A stretch of DNA of 64,000 nt from Gammaproteobacteria bacterium. Its GTDB lineage: Bacteria; Pseudomonadota; Gammaproteobacteria; Xanthomonadales; Wenzhouxiangellaceae. Below are positions 1-8,962 of this stretch, in pieces. Where the stretch lies: NCBI GenBank assembly GCA_021772985.1, contig JAJFKX010000020.1, forward strand, positions 310,001-374,000, read 5' to 3'. The notes beneath the pieces are model-generated. The model worked only from the letters and a program-made list of their open reading frames with translations. It was not told the DNA's origin and searched no databases. Each line of letters opens with the position of its first letter. The first letter of the stretch is position 1. The translations under genes were made by a program, and so were the position numbers.

Positions 1-1
1 T

Positions 2-181
2 AATGACGGTGATGCTGTGACCGTGATCAAAGATCTTAAAGTCAAAGGTTCATCATTGGTGGTTAAGGTCGGTACAAAAGTAAAAAATATCCGCCTGGTA
101 GACGATGATCATGATATCGATTGCAAAATCAGTGGTATTGGAGCAATGCAGTTGAAGTCTGAATTTGTCAGAAAGGTGTGA
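2..181 (+). CDS. yjdM: YjdM/PhnA family protein, C-terminal part
   Basis: An open frame enters from the left edge and ends at the TGA at 179-181. The 59 residues match the C-terminal PhnA_C domain of the small zinc-ribbon family YjdM (formerly PhnA): the stretches [23 protein letters not shown] and [11 protein letters not shown] are characteristic. The N-terminal zinc ribbon lies outside the window. The family was named for a supposed role in alkylphosphonate use, but that role is not established. The next gene starts 4 bases after its stop, so the two are probably co-transcribed. Confidence 0.85.
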   Translation, partial: NDGDAVTVIKDLKVKGSSLVVKVGTKVKNIRLVDDDHDIDCKISGIGAMQLKSEFVRKV

Positions 182-185
182 CCAC

Positions 186-617
186 ATGACGATTGAAGTT
201 CGCATTTTAGGGCCTGCGGACACGCAGGTACTGGAGCATCTGAATGCTGACGTATTCGATTACGCTGTGCAACCGAAGTTGAGTATCGAATTCTTAACAG
301 ATCCGCGGCATCACCTGGCTGTGGCAATGGATGGGAATGTGGTCGTCGGTATCGCGTCGGCGGTGGATTATGTGCATCCGGATAAATCCGTTGAGTTGTG
401 GATCAACGAGGTTGGCGTTGCCGAGGAATATCAACGGCAGGGTATTGGTCGCAGATTACTGCAGGCACTGTTTAAGCTTGGGGGAGAACTGGGTTGCAAA
501 GAAGCCTGGGTATTAACTGAGCATCATAATATTTCGGCCCAAAAACTTTATGCAGCAGTAAATGGTGAGCCTGCCCCGGTAGTGATGTACTCGTTTAAAT
601 TATCAAACAACCAATAA
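186..617 (+). CDS. GNAT family N-acetyltransferase
   Basis: A 143-residue single-domain GNAT protein. The acetyl-CoA binding motif A is visible as EEYQRQGIGRRLLQAL (about residues 79-94), preceded by the beta strand INEVGV. Overall order resembles AAC(3)-I-like acetyltransferases, but the substrate cannot be read from sequence and resistance should not be assumed. I chose the ATG at 186 rather than an in-frame ATG at 165, because 165 lies inside the upstream coding sequence while 186 follows the sequence AAAGG at a good distance. It is closely spaced with the yjdM-like gene upstream. Confidence 0.85.
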   Translation: MTIEVRILGPADTQVLEHLNADVFDYAVQPKLSIEFLTDPRHHLAVAMDGNVVVGIASAVDYVHPDKSVELWINEVGVAEEYQRQGIGRRLLQALFKLGGELGCKEAWVLTEHHNISAQKLYAAVNGEPAPVVMYSFKLSNNQ

Positions 618-656
618 CCACAAATACATCTGTTTTGCATGATGTCGAGATAGTTC

Positions 657-1175
657 ATGGAAATAATTTCTAAACGACACCAGGAGCTTGCAACAAGTTT
701 GCAACAACAGCTCCAGGCGTTGGCCGAAACTGAGTTTGGTGGTTTCGATATTGTACGTGAGACTGCCTGGGCGATACCGGACTGGTGTTTTCTGGGGATG
801 CTTGATGGAGAGTTGGCGTGTTGTTACAGCCTGGTGCTCCGGCAGGCGCGTTTCGATGGCCAACCGGTGCTGATTGCCGGGCTCAATAACCTGATAACGG
901 TACCGGCTTTTCGTGGCCGGGGCTTAGCCTCGCAGTTGTTGGTAAAAACAGAACAGGATTGGTTCGGTCGATTAGCTGGACAATGTGCGCTACTGCTGTG
1001 TGCTGATGGGCTATTAAGCTACTATTCGTCGTTGGGTTGGCAACAGGTTGAATCTGAATTGTGGTTTGATCAGCCGGATGGTAAGCGTTTATGGCAGGCG
1101 AATTGTATGTTGTTAACAGCTGATCGTACGGTGCTCACACCAGCAAAGATCGATTTGTGTGGGTTTCCCTGGTAA
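657..1175 (+). CDS. GNAT family N-acetyltransferase
   Basis: A 172-residue protein with a GNAT core. The acyl-CoA loop is seen as RGRGLASQLL (about residues 84-93), following NNLITVPAF. The C-terminus ends in IDLCGFPW, a pattern I associate with a subgroup of GNAT enzymes that includes AAC(2')-like members, though this is only a resemblance. The substrate is unknown. It is transcribed in the same direction as the preceding acetyltransferase after a 39-base gap, so the two may be co-transcribed. They are not close paralogues by eye. Confidence 0.8.
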   Translation: MEIISKRHQELATSLQQQLQALAETEFGGFDIVRETAWAIPDWCFLGMLDGELACCYSLVLRQARFDGQPVLIAGLNNLITVPAFRGRGLASQLLVKTEQDWFGRLAGQCALLLCADGLLSYYSSLGWQQVESELWFDQPDGKRLWQANCMLLTADRTVLTPAKIDLCGFPW

Positions 1176-1232
1176 AGGCTTATATGCCGGTCTGGGCTGT
1201 GATCGTTTCGTCATCAAAAGTAAGGAAAAGGT

Positions 1233-1589
1233 TTGAGTAAAGCATTTCATTTGTCATTTGCAGTGCAAGACCTGACAGTAGCCAAAAATTTCTATCAGGA
1301 AATACCAGGTTGTGAAATCAGCCGGGATGCAGGAAGCTGGTTTGATGTGATGTTTTTTGGACATCAGCTTACCTTGCATCAGGCAACTGAAAACCTACCG
1401 ACAACCACTATTGATCATTTTGGTCCGGTTTTAGATAAAGCTGAATGGTTAGCCATGGTGGCATGGTGCAATACAAAACAATTAAGTTATGTATTGCCGC
1501 CGGTGATAAAAGAACAGTGCAGGCCAACCGAATCCGGGAAATTCATTATCAAAGACCCAGCAGGAAATGTACTGGAGTTTAAATATTAA
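1233..1589 (+). CDS. VOC family protein
   Basis: A 118-residue single VOC (glyoxalase/bleomycin resistance) domain. It opens with HLSFAVQDLTVAKNFYQE and ends with the typical FIIKDPAGNVLEFKY, where Glu114 would be a metal ligand in metal-using members. It begins with TTG at 1233, preceded by the purine-rich AAGGAAAAGG at 1222-1231; no better start is available. The substrate is unknown. Resembles the small VOC proteins often annotated as bleomycin resistance-like, a name that should not be read as function. Confidence 0.85.
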   Translation: MSKAFHLSFAVQDLTVAKNFYQEIPGCEISRDAGSWFDVMFFGHQLTLHQATENLPTTTIDHFGPVLDKAEWLAMVAWCNTKQLSYVLPPVIKEQCRPTESGKFIIKDPAGNVLEFKY

Positions 1590-1659
1590 CCAAGTCTGCT
1601 GCTGTGGTCAGTGGAAGAAGGGCTGGTTGGTAATGCAAAATTACCAGGCAATTATCTAT

Positions 1660-1930
1660 AGGAACCTCTGATTTAATCAGATATGGCCGCGTTACTGCCC
1701 GAAATCCGCCAATCCTGCGTTGCGTTGCTTGGCAATAGCCAGCTATTGCACTGCACAACGACGCCTTGTCTTGACGCATTTCGGGCGTAACCCCTTGGGG
1801 AGCAGCTTTTTTTGCGCATGACAGCACTTTTTAAACTTGACGTAGCCCACTATGCCTGCGTTCAAAAAGACACTATCCTGCACAAAAAATAACTCGCTCG
1901 CGGTCATGCCTGATTAAATCAGAGGTTCCT
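1660..1930. repeat. 271-bp MITE-like element with perfect 21-bp terminal inverted repeats
   Basis: Positions 1660-1680 and 1910-1930 are perfect inverted copies of one another over 21 bases (the outer part reads AGGAACCTCTGATTTAAT). Inside there is a second nested inverted pair: GTTACTGCCCGAAAT at 1691-1705 against ATTTCGGGCGTAAC at 1778-1791, with a tight GCAATAGC/GCTATTGC palindrome at 1732-1749. There is no credible gene inside. It fits a non-autonomous miniature element moved by a transposase encoded elsewhere. I found no second copy in this window and no clean target duplication. It fills the gap between the VOC gene and the cupin gene. Confidence 0.8.
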
Positions 1931-1962
1931 TTAATCTATTTTGGCTTATTAACCGAGTTTGA

Positions 1963-3048
1963 TTATTCCGGTAAACATACCTCTAATAATTCCAGGTCAC
2001 TGGAGCATTTAGTCAAAGCATATCCCAACCCCTGAGGCACAACAAAACTATCGCCGGTGGACAAACTGTTATCTGCCTGTTGCTCAACTGATAACAGCAA
2101 CTGTCCTTGTAGTACAAACCAAAATGCCAATGCCTGATGATGCACTGCAAGCTTACCATCCGAAGTGGTTATTCCCTTGTGACGGATGACACGCACAGAT
2201 GCCAAGCCGTTAGTGGCGGCTGAAATGCCTAAATCACAAACTTCAAACTGGTCCTGAAGCCCGTTGCACCATACTGCTTTGTCAGCCTGATGAAAGGTGT
2301 ATTGCTGACCCTGGTAGTTTCTTTCAGGCTTATATTCGTCTGTGGGTAACGGCATGTCATGATCCAGGTAAGTCATGTGGCTGGCAGGGTTGCCGATTTC
2401 GATAACCTCCAGACCATCAGATGCCTCCAAAACCCGGTGTCGTATAAGTGGTGGTTGTAACACACAGTCACCGGCCTGCATCACAAAGGGATCACCCTGA
2501 TCTTCATACACCAGGCGAACCCAGCCACGGTAGCAGTAAATCATCTGGAAACGGATATCGTGATAATGGACGTTATCTGGCACTGGTCCGCCTTCTGGGA
2601 TTCGGATATGCGAGGCGATAAAACAACCACCCTGACGATCAGGAATCAGGTCACGGTAGAGCATCCCGGCGCGGCCTGTTTTCCAGGCATGATTGTTACC
2701 AGCAAGTCGTTGAATAGTCAGGCTGGGTTGTAATGCCGGCATCTGCAATGGCGGCTTGGTAGGGGCAAATTGAATGGTGGTTCCATTAGGCGCAGTTAAT
2801 TTACTCGTAGAGCGCTGCTTGGACGTGCTCAGTCGTAGCATCCCGGGTTCACCTTGATGATTGCTATCCAATCTCAAGTTCAAGCCAAAGCCGCTTAACT
2901 GGGCAATTTGTGGGTCATCTGCGGGAGCAATACTATCCATCCGAAATCCCAGCTCATCAATAAAAAAGCGTAGAGTTTCAGACAGGTCGGTTGCAGGCAA
3001 AACAACTTCTGCCATCGCCAGGTGATTGTCTGGATATTCATCCGACAT
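1963..3048 (-). CDS. VOC-cupin fusion protein
   Basis: A 361-residue protein that joins an N-terminal VOC-like half domain (about residues 10-95, AEVVLPATDLSETLRFFIDELGFRM in outline) to two cupin barrels. The first cupin is about residues 145-235, with a histidine set around VHYHDIRFQM and a later RHRVLEA segment. The second is about 280-360, with HHQALAFWFVLQGQLLLS and a GDSFVVPQG turn. The start follows GGGAAATCGT on the minus strand. Cupins with such histidines often bind a metal and act as dioxygenases or isomerases, but no substrate can be named. The three-domain arrangement is unusual. Confidence 0.75.
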   Translation of the reverse strand: MSDEYPDNHLAMAEVVLPATDLSETLRFFIDELGFRMDSIAPADDPQIAQLSGFGLNLRLDSNHQGEPGMLRLSTSKQRSTSKLTAPNGTTIQFAPTKPPLQMPALQPSLTIQRLAGNNHAWKTGRAGMLYRDLIPDRQGGCFIASHIRIPEGGPVPDNVHYHDIRFQMIYCYRGWVRLVYEDQGDPFVMQAGDCVLQPPLIRHRVLEASDGLEVIEIGNPASHMTYLDHDMPLPTDEYKPERNYQGQQYTFHQADKAVWCNGLQDQFEVCDLGISAATNGLASVRVIRHKGITTSDGKLAVHHQALAFWFVLQGQLLLSVEQQADNSLSTGDSFVVPQGLGYALTKCSSDLELLEVCLPE

Positions 3049-3265
3049 ACGATTTCCCGCTCATTGTGTATTTAAGACGACTAGCATAGCCCAGCTCAAA
3101 TGCAGAATAACAGCGATTTTCATCACCTAGTTATGTGAACGCCCGAAAACTGAATATTCAGATTGAAATATGCCACAAATGGCTGCTTTTTGATGTTTAT
3201 TATCATTGCCAGCGATGGTGTAAGATGGACTACGCTTGAGATTGATTAATAACAACGGAGGGGTT

Positions 3266-4267
3266 ATGCAGCAGAACCAATTATATCGGCGGACAAACCG
3301 GCGAATCTATCGAGGTCTATATCTGGTTGGGCTTATATTATTGTTACCCGCCTGTGCAGCGGTTAACCAGCTGGATACACAACCATTTCAGGATTACCAA
3401 AGTGCTATATCAACGCTCAAAAATGAGTCCGACCAAGCGCTTCAGGCCGTGTATCAAACTGAGCTGGATCAATTCAAGGCAAAAATTACAGGGGGTGACA
3501 ACGCCCTTGTTCCACAGTTGTTAATTAACTTCCCAGCGGATCAGGATTTTGTCTGGGCTTACCCAGCACCGAGTGATCCAAGTACGCAACCGAATAAGCC
3601 GTTATTTGCTTCGGTAGCGGATATGCGTCAAACCCTGTCAGCAATGAATACCCAGCTATTGGACTACGCCGGTTTGCTATTGGCTTTATCAGGCGCTGAC
3701 AGCAGTACCCAGTTTGATCCGGCCAGTGAAGCACAGAAATTTGATGGCGCCGCCAGTTCATTGTTGGGTCAGCTGAACACGCTGGGGGTCAAAACGACTG
3801 CGGTCACCTCCAAGGATCTGGCATTATTTTCCACCATCGCTTCCAATCTGGCCAAGGCATACCTGGAAAATAAACGTTCAGAGCTACTCACCCAGATTTT
3901 GCAGGAAGGGATGGGGCCATTGCAGAAATTCGCCGATAAAGCCCAGGAAGCCATGGTCATTACAGCGCTGAATGCTGAAACCCAATATCAGAATCAAAGC
4001 CCGGGTTTTGCCCGCAATGTGATTCAAAACAATGACAGCTCAGCATTGGATAGCTTATTGACCCTGAATGATCAAATGACACAGCAATTGGATTTGTATA
4101 AAAATATTTATAACGGTTACGGTGCCTTGCCTAATTCTCAGCTGCAGCTGATTAGCGCGATAAAATCCAACCAGCAGGTGAATCTGGCAGAGCTGATCAA
4201 TTATGCAACCAATATCAAACAACAGTATGAAACGTTGAAGGCCAATACCGCAGCGCCCAACGAATAG
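3266..4267 (+). CDS. putative lipoprotein of unknown function
   Basis: A 333-residue protein with a basic N-terminus, a hydrophobic segment and the lipobox LLPAC, placing the modified cysteine at residue 30. The mature part is mostly helical and rich in Gln, Ala and Leu, without a domain I recognise. The start at 3266 follows a strong GGAGGGG ribosome binding site; an upstream in-frame codon at 3236 lacks one. The next gene begins 11 bases after the stop, so the two form a small operon, and the second product is a likely partner. Confidence 0.75.
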   Translation: MQQNQLYRRTNRRIYRGLYLVGLILLLPACAAVNQLDTQPFQDYQSAISTLKNESDQALQAVYQTELDQFKAKITGGDNALVPQLLINFPADQDFVWAYPAPSDPSTQPNKPLFASVADMRQTLSAMNTQLLDYAGLLLALSGADSSTQFDPASEAQKFDGAASSLLGQLNTLGVKTTAVTSKDLALFSTIASNLAKAYLENKRSELLTQILQEGMGPLQKFADKAQEAMVITALNAETQYQNQSPGFARNVIQNNDSSALDSLLTLNDQMTQQLDLYKNIYNGYGALPNSQLQLISAIKSNQQVNLAELINYATNIKQQYETLKANTAAPNE

Positions 4268-4278
4268 AGGGAATTAGA

Positions 4279-4620
4279 ATGACTACTCAAGACAAACTCG
4301 ACTTATTAAAGTATTTGATTTTCCTGCGCGGCAAGATGCAACATGCATCGATTGAGTTGTTGACCCTGGGTGAAGAGACTACTCAGGTTGATGACGCTGA
4401 GAAAAAACTGGCTACTCAAATTGATGTACTGCGCGGCAAAGTCATGGACCAATGGCAGGGCAATGCTGATCAGATTACTACCGAGTTGCAAAGTTTGAAT
4501 ACAAAAGCCCAAGCCAAACTTCGGCAAATGCGTTCTGCAGTTGGCAAAGCACAAGCAGTCACCGATTTTGTCGGTATTTTAGATAAAGGATTGGCTTTGG
4601 TGGCAGGCTTGGTCGCATGA
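4279..4620 (+). CDS. small helical protein, partner of the upstream lipoprotein
   Basis: A 113-residue hydrophilic protein, nearly all predicted helix with heptad-like leucine spacing (TQIDVLRGKVMDQW, ITTELQSLNTKA, AKLRQMRSAVGKA) and a short hydrophobic C-terminus ILDKGLALVAGLVA. It has no signal peptide, no cysteine and no motif I recognise. The start follows GAGGGAATTAGA. It lies 11 bases downstream of the lipoprotein gene in what looks like a two-gene operon; a coiled-coil partner role is only an inference. Confidence 0.65.
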   Translation: MTTQDKLDLLKYLIFLRGKMQHASIELLTLGEETTQVDDAEKKLATQIDVLRGKVMDQWQGNADQITTELQSLNTKAQAKLRQMRSAVGKAQAVTDFVGILDKGLALVAGLVA

Positions 4621-4734
4621 GTTCAGTGTTGATTATTGAATGAAATCAGCTGACAAGCAGATTTGGGTTCTTAACTGTGAAGTTACATCAGCAATGTATG
4701 TAGCGTTACTGATGTGATTTTAATAAGTAGTTAA

Positions 4735-5553
4735 ATGTTATGGATTTCACTGACCATCTTGATACTGATGGTCGTAACAGGCACTTATCTGTGGTGGTGG
4801 CCAGGCTACCAGCGGCGACGGGTAATGCAAACGCCATTTCCTGCTGAATGGGGCGCCATACTTAATAACAACCTGCCGATTTATTCACGTTTGGATCAAA
4901 CACAGCGCCAGCGATTGGAACAGCTGATCCAGTATTTTCTTTTTAAAAAGGAATTTATTGGTTGCGCTGATTTGGAAATGAGCGATGAAATCAGGGTAAC
5001 CATTGCCGCAGAAGCGTGCCTGTTAATCCTGCATCAACCCAGCACAGTGTATGAAAAACTGCTGTATATTTATGTCTATCCACATGCTTATCAGGCGCCG
5101 CATCAAGAGCTGAGCGCAGGTGGTGTTGTAACCGAAAGTGTGCAGGGTCGGTTGGGGGAATCGTGGGGCAATGGAAAAGTTGTATTGTCCTGGGATGATG
5201 TGTTGCATGGCACAAGCGATTTCAGTGACGGAGAGAATGTTGTATTGCATGAGTTTGCTCATCAGCTGGATCAGGAATCCGGCGTTGCCAACGGTTCACC
5301 GTTGTTGCGTGATTCGGCCAGTTATCGCCGCTGGGCAAAAATACTGTCAGATGAGTATGCTGTACTTCAGCGAGATGCTTATCGTGGGCAGCGTAAGCTC
5401 ATGAGGCACTATGGTGCAACCAACCCAGCAGAGTTTTTTGCAGTTGTTACCGAACATTTCTATGAGCAACCCCAGGCTTTGCAGCGCCGGCATCCAGAAT
5501 TATTTCAGGAGCTGCAGAAATATTATGGAATCGATCCCGGGCAATGGCAGTAA
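4735..5553 (+). CDS. mtfA: MtfA-like M90 zinc peptidase
   Basis: A 272-residue protein with one N-terminal membrane segment (about residues 2-21) followed by the MtfA fold. The zinc motif HEFAH lies at residues 172-176, with the downstream glutamate in the NPAEFFAVVTEHFYE segment that the family uses as third ligand. In E. coli MtfA (YeeI) is an aminopeptidase that binds and inactivates the glucose regulator Mlc. Whether a similar target exists here is not known. Unlike E. coli MtfA, this protein keeps an N-terminal membrane anchor, as many proteobacterial homologues do. Confidence 0.88.
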   Translation: MLWISLTILILMVVTGTYLWWWPGYQRRRVMQTPFPAEWGAILNNNLPIYSRLDQTQRQRLEQLIQYFLFKKEFIGCADLEMSDEIRVTIAAEACLLILHQPSTVYEKLLYIYVYPHAYQAPHQELSAGGVVTESVQGRLGESWGNGKVVLSWDDVLHGTSDFSDGENVVLHEFAHQLDQESGVANGSPLLRDSASYRRWAKILSDEYAVLQRDAYRGQRKLMRHYGATNPAEFFAVVTEHFYEQPQALQRRHPELFQELQKYYGIDPGQWQ

Positions 5554-5587
5554 TGCGGTCTGCCGGTTTAAACCAAAGATAAGCTGG

Positions 5588-6112
5588 TTATTGATCGACT
5601 GCGGTAGACAAAGGTGGGACAGTCAGCAAATCAACACTGCTTGAGCCATCACTGTTTATCTCCACCCGGTAAAGATTGTGGTAGATCGATTCATCGATGG
5701 GCTCCACCGATTTGTCGCTCAGCAACTGAGCGAGTTCAGGGGTGGTGTTGCTATGGCCTGCAACCAGAAAAATATCCTCTGAGGGTGCGGCTTTAAGTTG
5801 TTCTGCAAATGCCGGCAGTTCCCGTGGATCATAAATTGTAATATTCAATTCACGTGATCCTCTGATGATTTCTGCCGTTAGCCGGGTGCGCTGAAAATCG
5901 GAACTGTAAATGGCTGTGAAATTGATGCTGCGCAAAATTAATGCGGCATGCTCAGCTCTGGCTATCCCCGTTTCTGTAAGGCCTGGGTCTCGATCATCTG
6001 GGTTGGTGACTTGCTTTTCAGCATGACGTATCAGGTAGATGGTGGTTGCCTGGGCTGTCGATACCCAACTTAAAACAGTTAACAGGCCAATACACAAATA
6101 AACAGATTTCAT
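5588..6112 (-). CDS. secreted histidine phosphatase family protein
   Basis: A 174-residue protein with a Sec signal peptide (cleavage probably after AQA near residue 22) and the phosphoglycerate-mutase/histidine phosphatase fold. The phosphoacceptor motif is IYLIRHAEK, giving His30. The second catalytic histidine is in VAGHSNTTPEL, and the acid/base region YSSDFQRTRLTAE is also present. The signal peptide suggests a periplasmic phosphatase of broad or unknown specificity rather than SixA, which is cytoplasmic. It converges with the mtfA-like gene. Confidence 0.85.
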   Translation of the reverse strand: MKSVYLCIGLLTVLSWVSTAQATTIYLIRHAEKQVTNPDDRDPGLTETGIARAEHAALILRSINFTAIYSSDFQRTRLTAEIIRGSRELNITIYDPRELPAFAEQLKAAPSEDIFLVAGHSNTTPELAQLLSDKSVEPIDESIYHNLYRVEINSDGSSSVDLLTVPPLSTAVDQ

Positions 6113-6377
6113 GATCAGAACGCATTGTAATCAGCACCCAGAATAACACTTGGCAGCTGGAATAATGCTATTTATTTGTGGTTCCAGCGTGGCTGATACT
6201 GCGTATATTAAGTGTTATCGACAAGCAATCAAGCATGTCTGATGCATTTTCGCTGATAGTTCCGATGGTGGACGAGAATCAATGTATATGCTCGAGGGCA
6301 GCTATTTGAAATGACCAGGTAGCAGGGATACAGCAAAGTAGGCGATAATGTGCAGCCGATGCCATGTTAGATTCTTG

Positions 6378-6941
6378 ATGCCGATTAACGCCCCAATTAT
6401 TATGACGCTGTTTCGTATCGCGCTGATCCCGGTGCTGGTGCTGGCGTTGTATTTGCCGTTATCCTGGGCCAATGAGTTGGCGGTGGTGATTTTTATTGTC
6501 GCCAGTGCGACTGACTGGCTGGATGGCTGGTGGGCGCGGCGTACCGGCCAAACCAGTAGCTTTGGTGCATTTTTAGATCCTGTGGCAGATAAGCTAATGG
6601 TTAGTGCAGCTTTGATCGTGGTAGTACAGCAGCATCCGGATATTTTTCTGGCACTTGCAGCCGCGGTGATTATCTGCCGGGAAATCACTGTGTCAGCATT
6701 GCGCGAATGGATGGCTGAAATCGGGCGCCGGGGACTGGTTTCGGTTGGAATGCTGGGTAAAGTTAAAACAACAGTCCAGCTAACCGCCATCGGGTTTTTG
6801 TTATACGGTGAGCCTATTTGGGTATTTCCTATATTTCACATTGGTTTGCTGCTATTGATCATTGCTGCAGTGTTAACACTATGGTCGATGTTTATATACC
6901 TGGCAGCAGCCTGGCCAACGCTAAAAGATGAAGCTAACTAA
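6378..6941 (+). CDS. pgsA: CDP-diacylglycerol-glycerol-3-phosphate 3-phosphatidyltransferase
   Basis: A 187-residue membrane protein that makes phosphatidylglycerol phosphate, the committed step to phosphatidylglycerol and cardiolipin. The CDP-alcohol phosphotransferase motif is complete: Asp46, Asp49, Gly50, Ala53, Arg54, Gly63, Asp67 and Asp71. The opening IMTLFRIALIPVLVLAL and the segment GMLGKVKTTVQLTAI are typical of PgsA. The start ATG at 6378 is preferred to one at 6348 because the product then begins as PgsA does. In many gammaproteobacteria it follows uvrC; here it stands alone. Confidence 0.92.
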   Translation: MPINAPIIMTLFRIALIPVLVLALYLPLSWANELAVVIFIVASATDWLDGWWARRTGQTSSFGAFLDPVADKLMVSAALIVVVQQHPDIFLALAAAVIICREITVSALREWMAEIGRRGLVSVGMLGKVKTTVQLTAIGFLLYGEPIWVFPIFHIGLLLLIIAAVLTLWSMFIYLAAAWPTLKDEAN

Positions 6942-7064
6942 AAGCCTCAGGTTAAATCAAAGATTTGCCGATAGTTAGTTCCGGCATTTTCAATCATTCT
7001 GGGCATTTTCAGGCTACAGCTTTTGACTGAAGCCGCCACTATCTGTTTATAGGAATTAAAGTTC

Positions 7065-7892
7065 GTGAGTAAAAAAAATAAAGTCACATCCGCAGCCAGG
7101 GCAGATCGGCATGCCTTATACCAGAATTCGGTTCAGGATACTGAGGCCGAACTTGGGTTTGTGGCAGATACATTTGAAGAGTTGAACGGTAGAGCATTGC
7201 GATTATTACGTGAGGACTTTTGTGGTACTGCTAATACTGCCTGTGACTGGGTTAGACGGAACAAGAAAAACCAGGCAATAGCTATCGACCTGGATACTGA
7301 GGTGCTGGAATGGGGCAGGCTGCATAACCTTGATCATTTGAATGCAGAGCAGCAACAGCGCATCCAAATGGTTCATGGTGATGTCAAGCAACCCACAACT
7401 ACCCAGGTAGATGCAGTGCTGGCAATGAATTTTAGCTACTATCTGTTTTTGGAGCGGGCAAGTCTGTGTCAATATTTTCGGCGCGTTTATCAATCACTGA
7501 TGCCGGATGGGATCTTGTTCATGGACGCTTATGGCGGTTATGAAGCGCACCAGGAATTGGAGGAGGAGCGTGAATGTGAGGATCAACAGATCGGTGAATT
7601 TACTTATGTGTGGGATCAGCACCGGTTCAATCCAATTAACCATCATATGAATTGCCAGATTCATTTCAAATTTCCTGATGGTTCACGAATGAATAAAGCT
7701 TTTAACTACAACTGGCGGTTGTGGTCACTACCGGAATTACAGGAAATACTGCAGGAAGCAGGCTTTTCAAGAGTGCAGGTTTATTGGGAAGGCACCGATG
7801 AAGAGAGCAACGAGGGCGATGGTATCTATTCAGTTCAGACCGAGGGTGAAGCAGATGCCGGCTGGATATGCTATTTGGTTTCGCAAAAATAA
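7065..7892 (+). CDS. class I SAM-dependent methyltransferase
   Basis: A 275-residue methyltransferase. The SAM-binding glycine-rich loop reads LLREDFCGTANTACDW (about residues 46-61), followed by the acidic end of strand 2 in AIAIDLDTEVLEWG. Strand 4 is QVDAVLAMNFSYYLF. The C-terminal WSLPELQEILQEAGFSRVQVYWEG segment is a common lid of small-molecule methyltransferases. The substrate is unknown. It starts with GTG at 7065, 9 bases after AGGAA. Confidence 0.85.
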   Translation: MSKKNKVTSAARADRHALYQNSVQDTEAELGFVADTFEELNGRALRLLREDFCGTANTACDWVRRNKKNQAIAIDLDTEVLEWGRLHNLDHLNAEQQQRIQMVHGDVKQPTTTQVDAVLAMNFSYYLFLERASLCQYFRRVYQSLMPDGILFMDAYGGYEAHQELEEERECEDQQIGEFTYVWDQHRFNPINHHMNCQIHFKFPDGSRMNKAFNYNWRLWSLPELQEILQEAGFSRVQVYWEGTDEESNEGDGIYSVQTEGEADAGWICYLVSQK

Positions 7893-7926
7893 ATAGCTGG
7901 CTGAATATGGCTGTGCAGATAAAAGT

Positions 7927-8814
7927 TTATTCGAGGGTGGCGATGCCCACCTCTTGCTGATTTGAGCTGGCCTCGGCAAAAATCTCAGGAAAATTGTAAA
8001 TGTTGATCTTGCGCAACCATTCTGCATAACCCAGGTATTCAGATTTTATCGCAGGCACCAGACGATCAAGGTTTAATTCGTCCAGCACGGTGTAGTTGCC
8101 GGCGTCATCGTTCAGCGAAAGCAGTATGCGTTGCAATTGCTGTTGCAGTGCCTTATCCACCCAAGGGGCTACACTAATGGTCAGCCCCGGCATTGTTTCA
8201 CTGGTGCGAATGGTTCGAAATTGAGGGTAGGTTTCAGCTATCGGTGTTGGCAATATGGCGGCACTGACCACACCATCCCACAATAGCTGGACCGAATCAG
8301 CTGAACTGGTTGAACTGGAAACTATTTGCGGCTGCCAGAACGGATTTTCAAACCATCGGGTCAGGATTAAATATTCAGTGCTTGGTGAAGGCATGGTGGC
8401 AATCGGCAGCATGAATAAATCGTTGATGCTTTGATACTCGGTGCTTAAGGTAACCAGTGAGAAGCTCAAGGCGCGTTCGCTTCGAACCAGTGGGGTATAT
8501 CCTTTATATCGCAGCCAAAAATCAGTTAGAGGTGCTTCCTCAATGACAATATCCGGACTGCTTCCTTGTCTGACCAACAGCCAGTGTTGTTGAAAATTGG
8601 CCGGTGTGACGAGCTCTATAGTCTGGTTGATATGGTTGCCAAGATAGCTCGCCAGTGGTGCATAAACCTGCTCGGCCTGGTCGATGGGGTAAATGGGCTC
8701 TGCAACCATTTGCAATGCCACGGCCGGGGTGTTGAAAATTGTAGTGGCAAGTAGAAAAAAAATGACGAATGTATGCTTCCCTGCAATAACATTTCTGTTT
8801 GGAATATCAATCAT
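7927..8814 (-). CDS. PhnD-like periplasmic binding protein, copy 1
   Basis: A 295-residue protein with a signal peptide and a PhnD-type (phosphate/phosphite/phosphonate) substrate-binding fold: the mature start LQMVAEPIYPIDQAEQVYAPLASYL and the segment SPDIVIEEAPLTDF are typical in outline. It is clearly a paralogue of the next gene upstream, with which it shares order and most motifs. No ABC permease or ATPase gene is nearby, so it may serve as a sensor or use a distant transporter. It lies 148 bases downstream of the second copy on the same strand. Confidence 0.8.
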   Translation of the reverse strand: MIDIPNRNVIAGKHTFVIFFLLATTIFNTPAVALQMVAEPIYPIDQAEQVYAPLASYLGNHINQTIELVTPANFQQHWLLVRQGSSPDIVIEEAPLTDFWLRYKGYTPLVRSERALSFSLVTLSTEYQSINDLFMLPIATMPSPSTEYLILTRWFENPFWQPQIVSSSTSSADSVQLLWDGVVSAAILPTPIAETYPQFRTIRTSETMPGLTISVAPWVDKALQQQLQRILLSLNDDAGNYTVLDELNLDRLVPAIKSEYLGYAEWLRKINIYNFPEIFAEASSNQQEVGIATLE

Positions 8815-8962
8815 TAATACACTTTCAACATTAGTTATAACCTTTAACTAAAGTATAGTGTGTGGCTTCAACCTGCGTTGTTTCGTATTGTGAACTCTCG
8901 ATCTGTGCCCGAACTGCTATATGAGCAATGCACAACTGTGGCAGGCAGAAGTAGGCATTGAG

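Noticed and set aside
1579-1827. An open frame inside the MITE-like element.
   Set aside because: It is explained by the repeat; no transposase features and no start signal.
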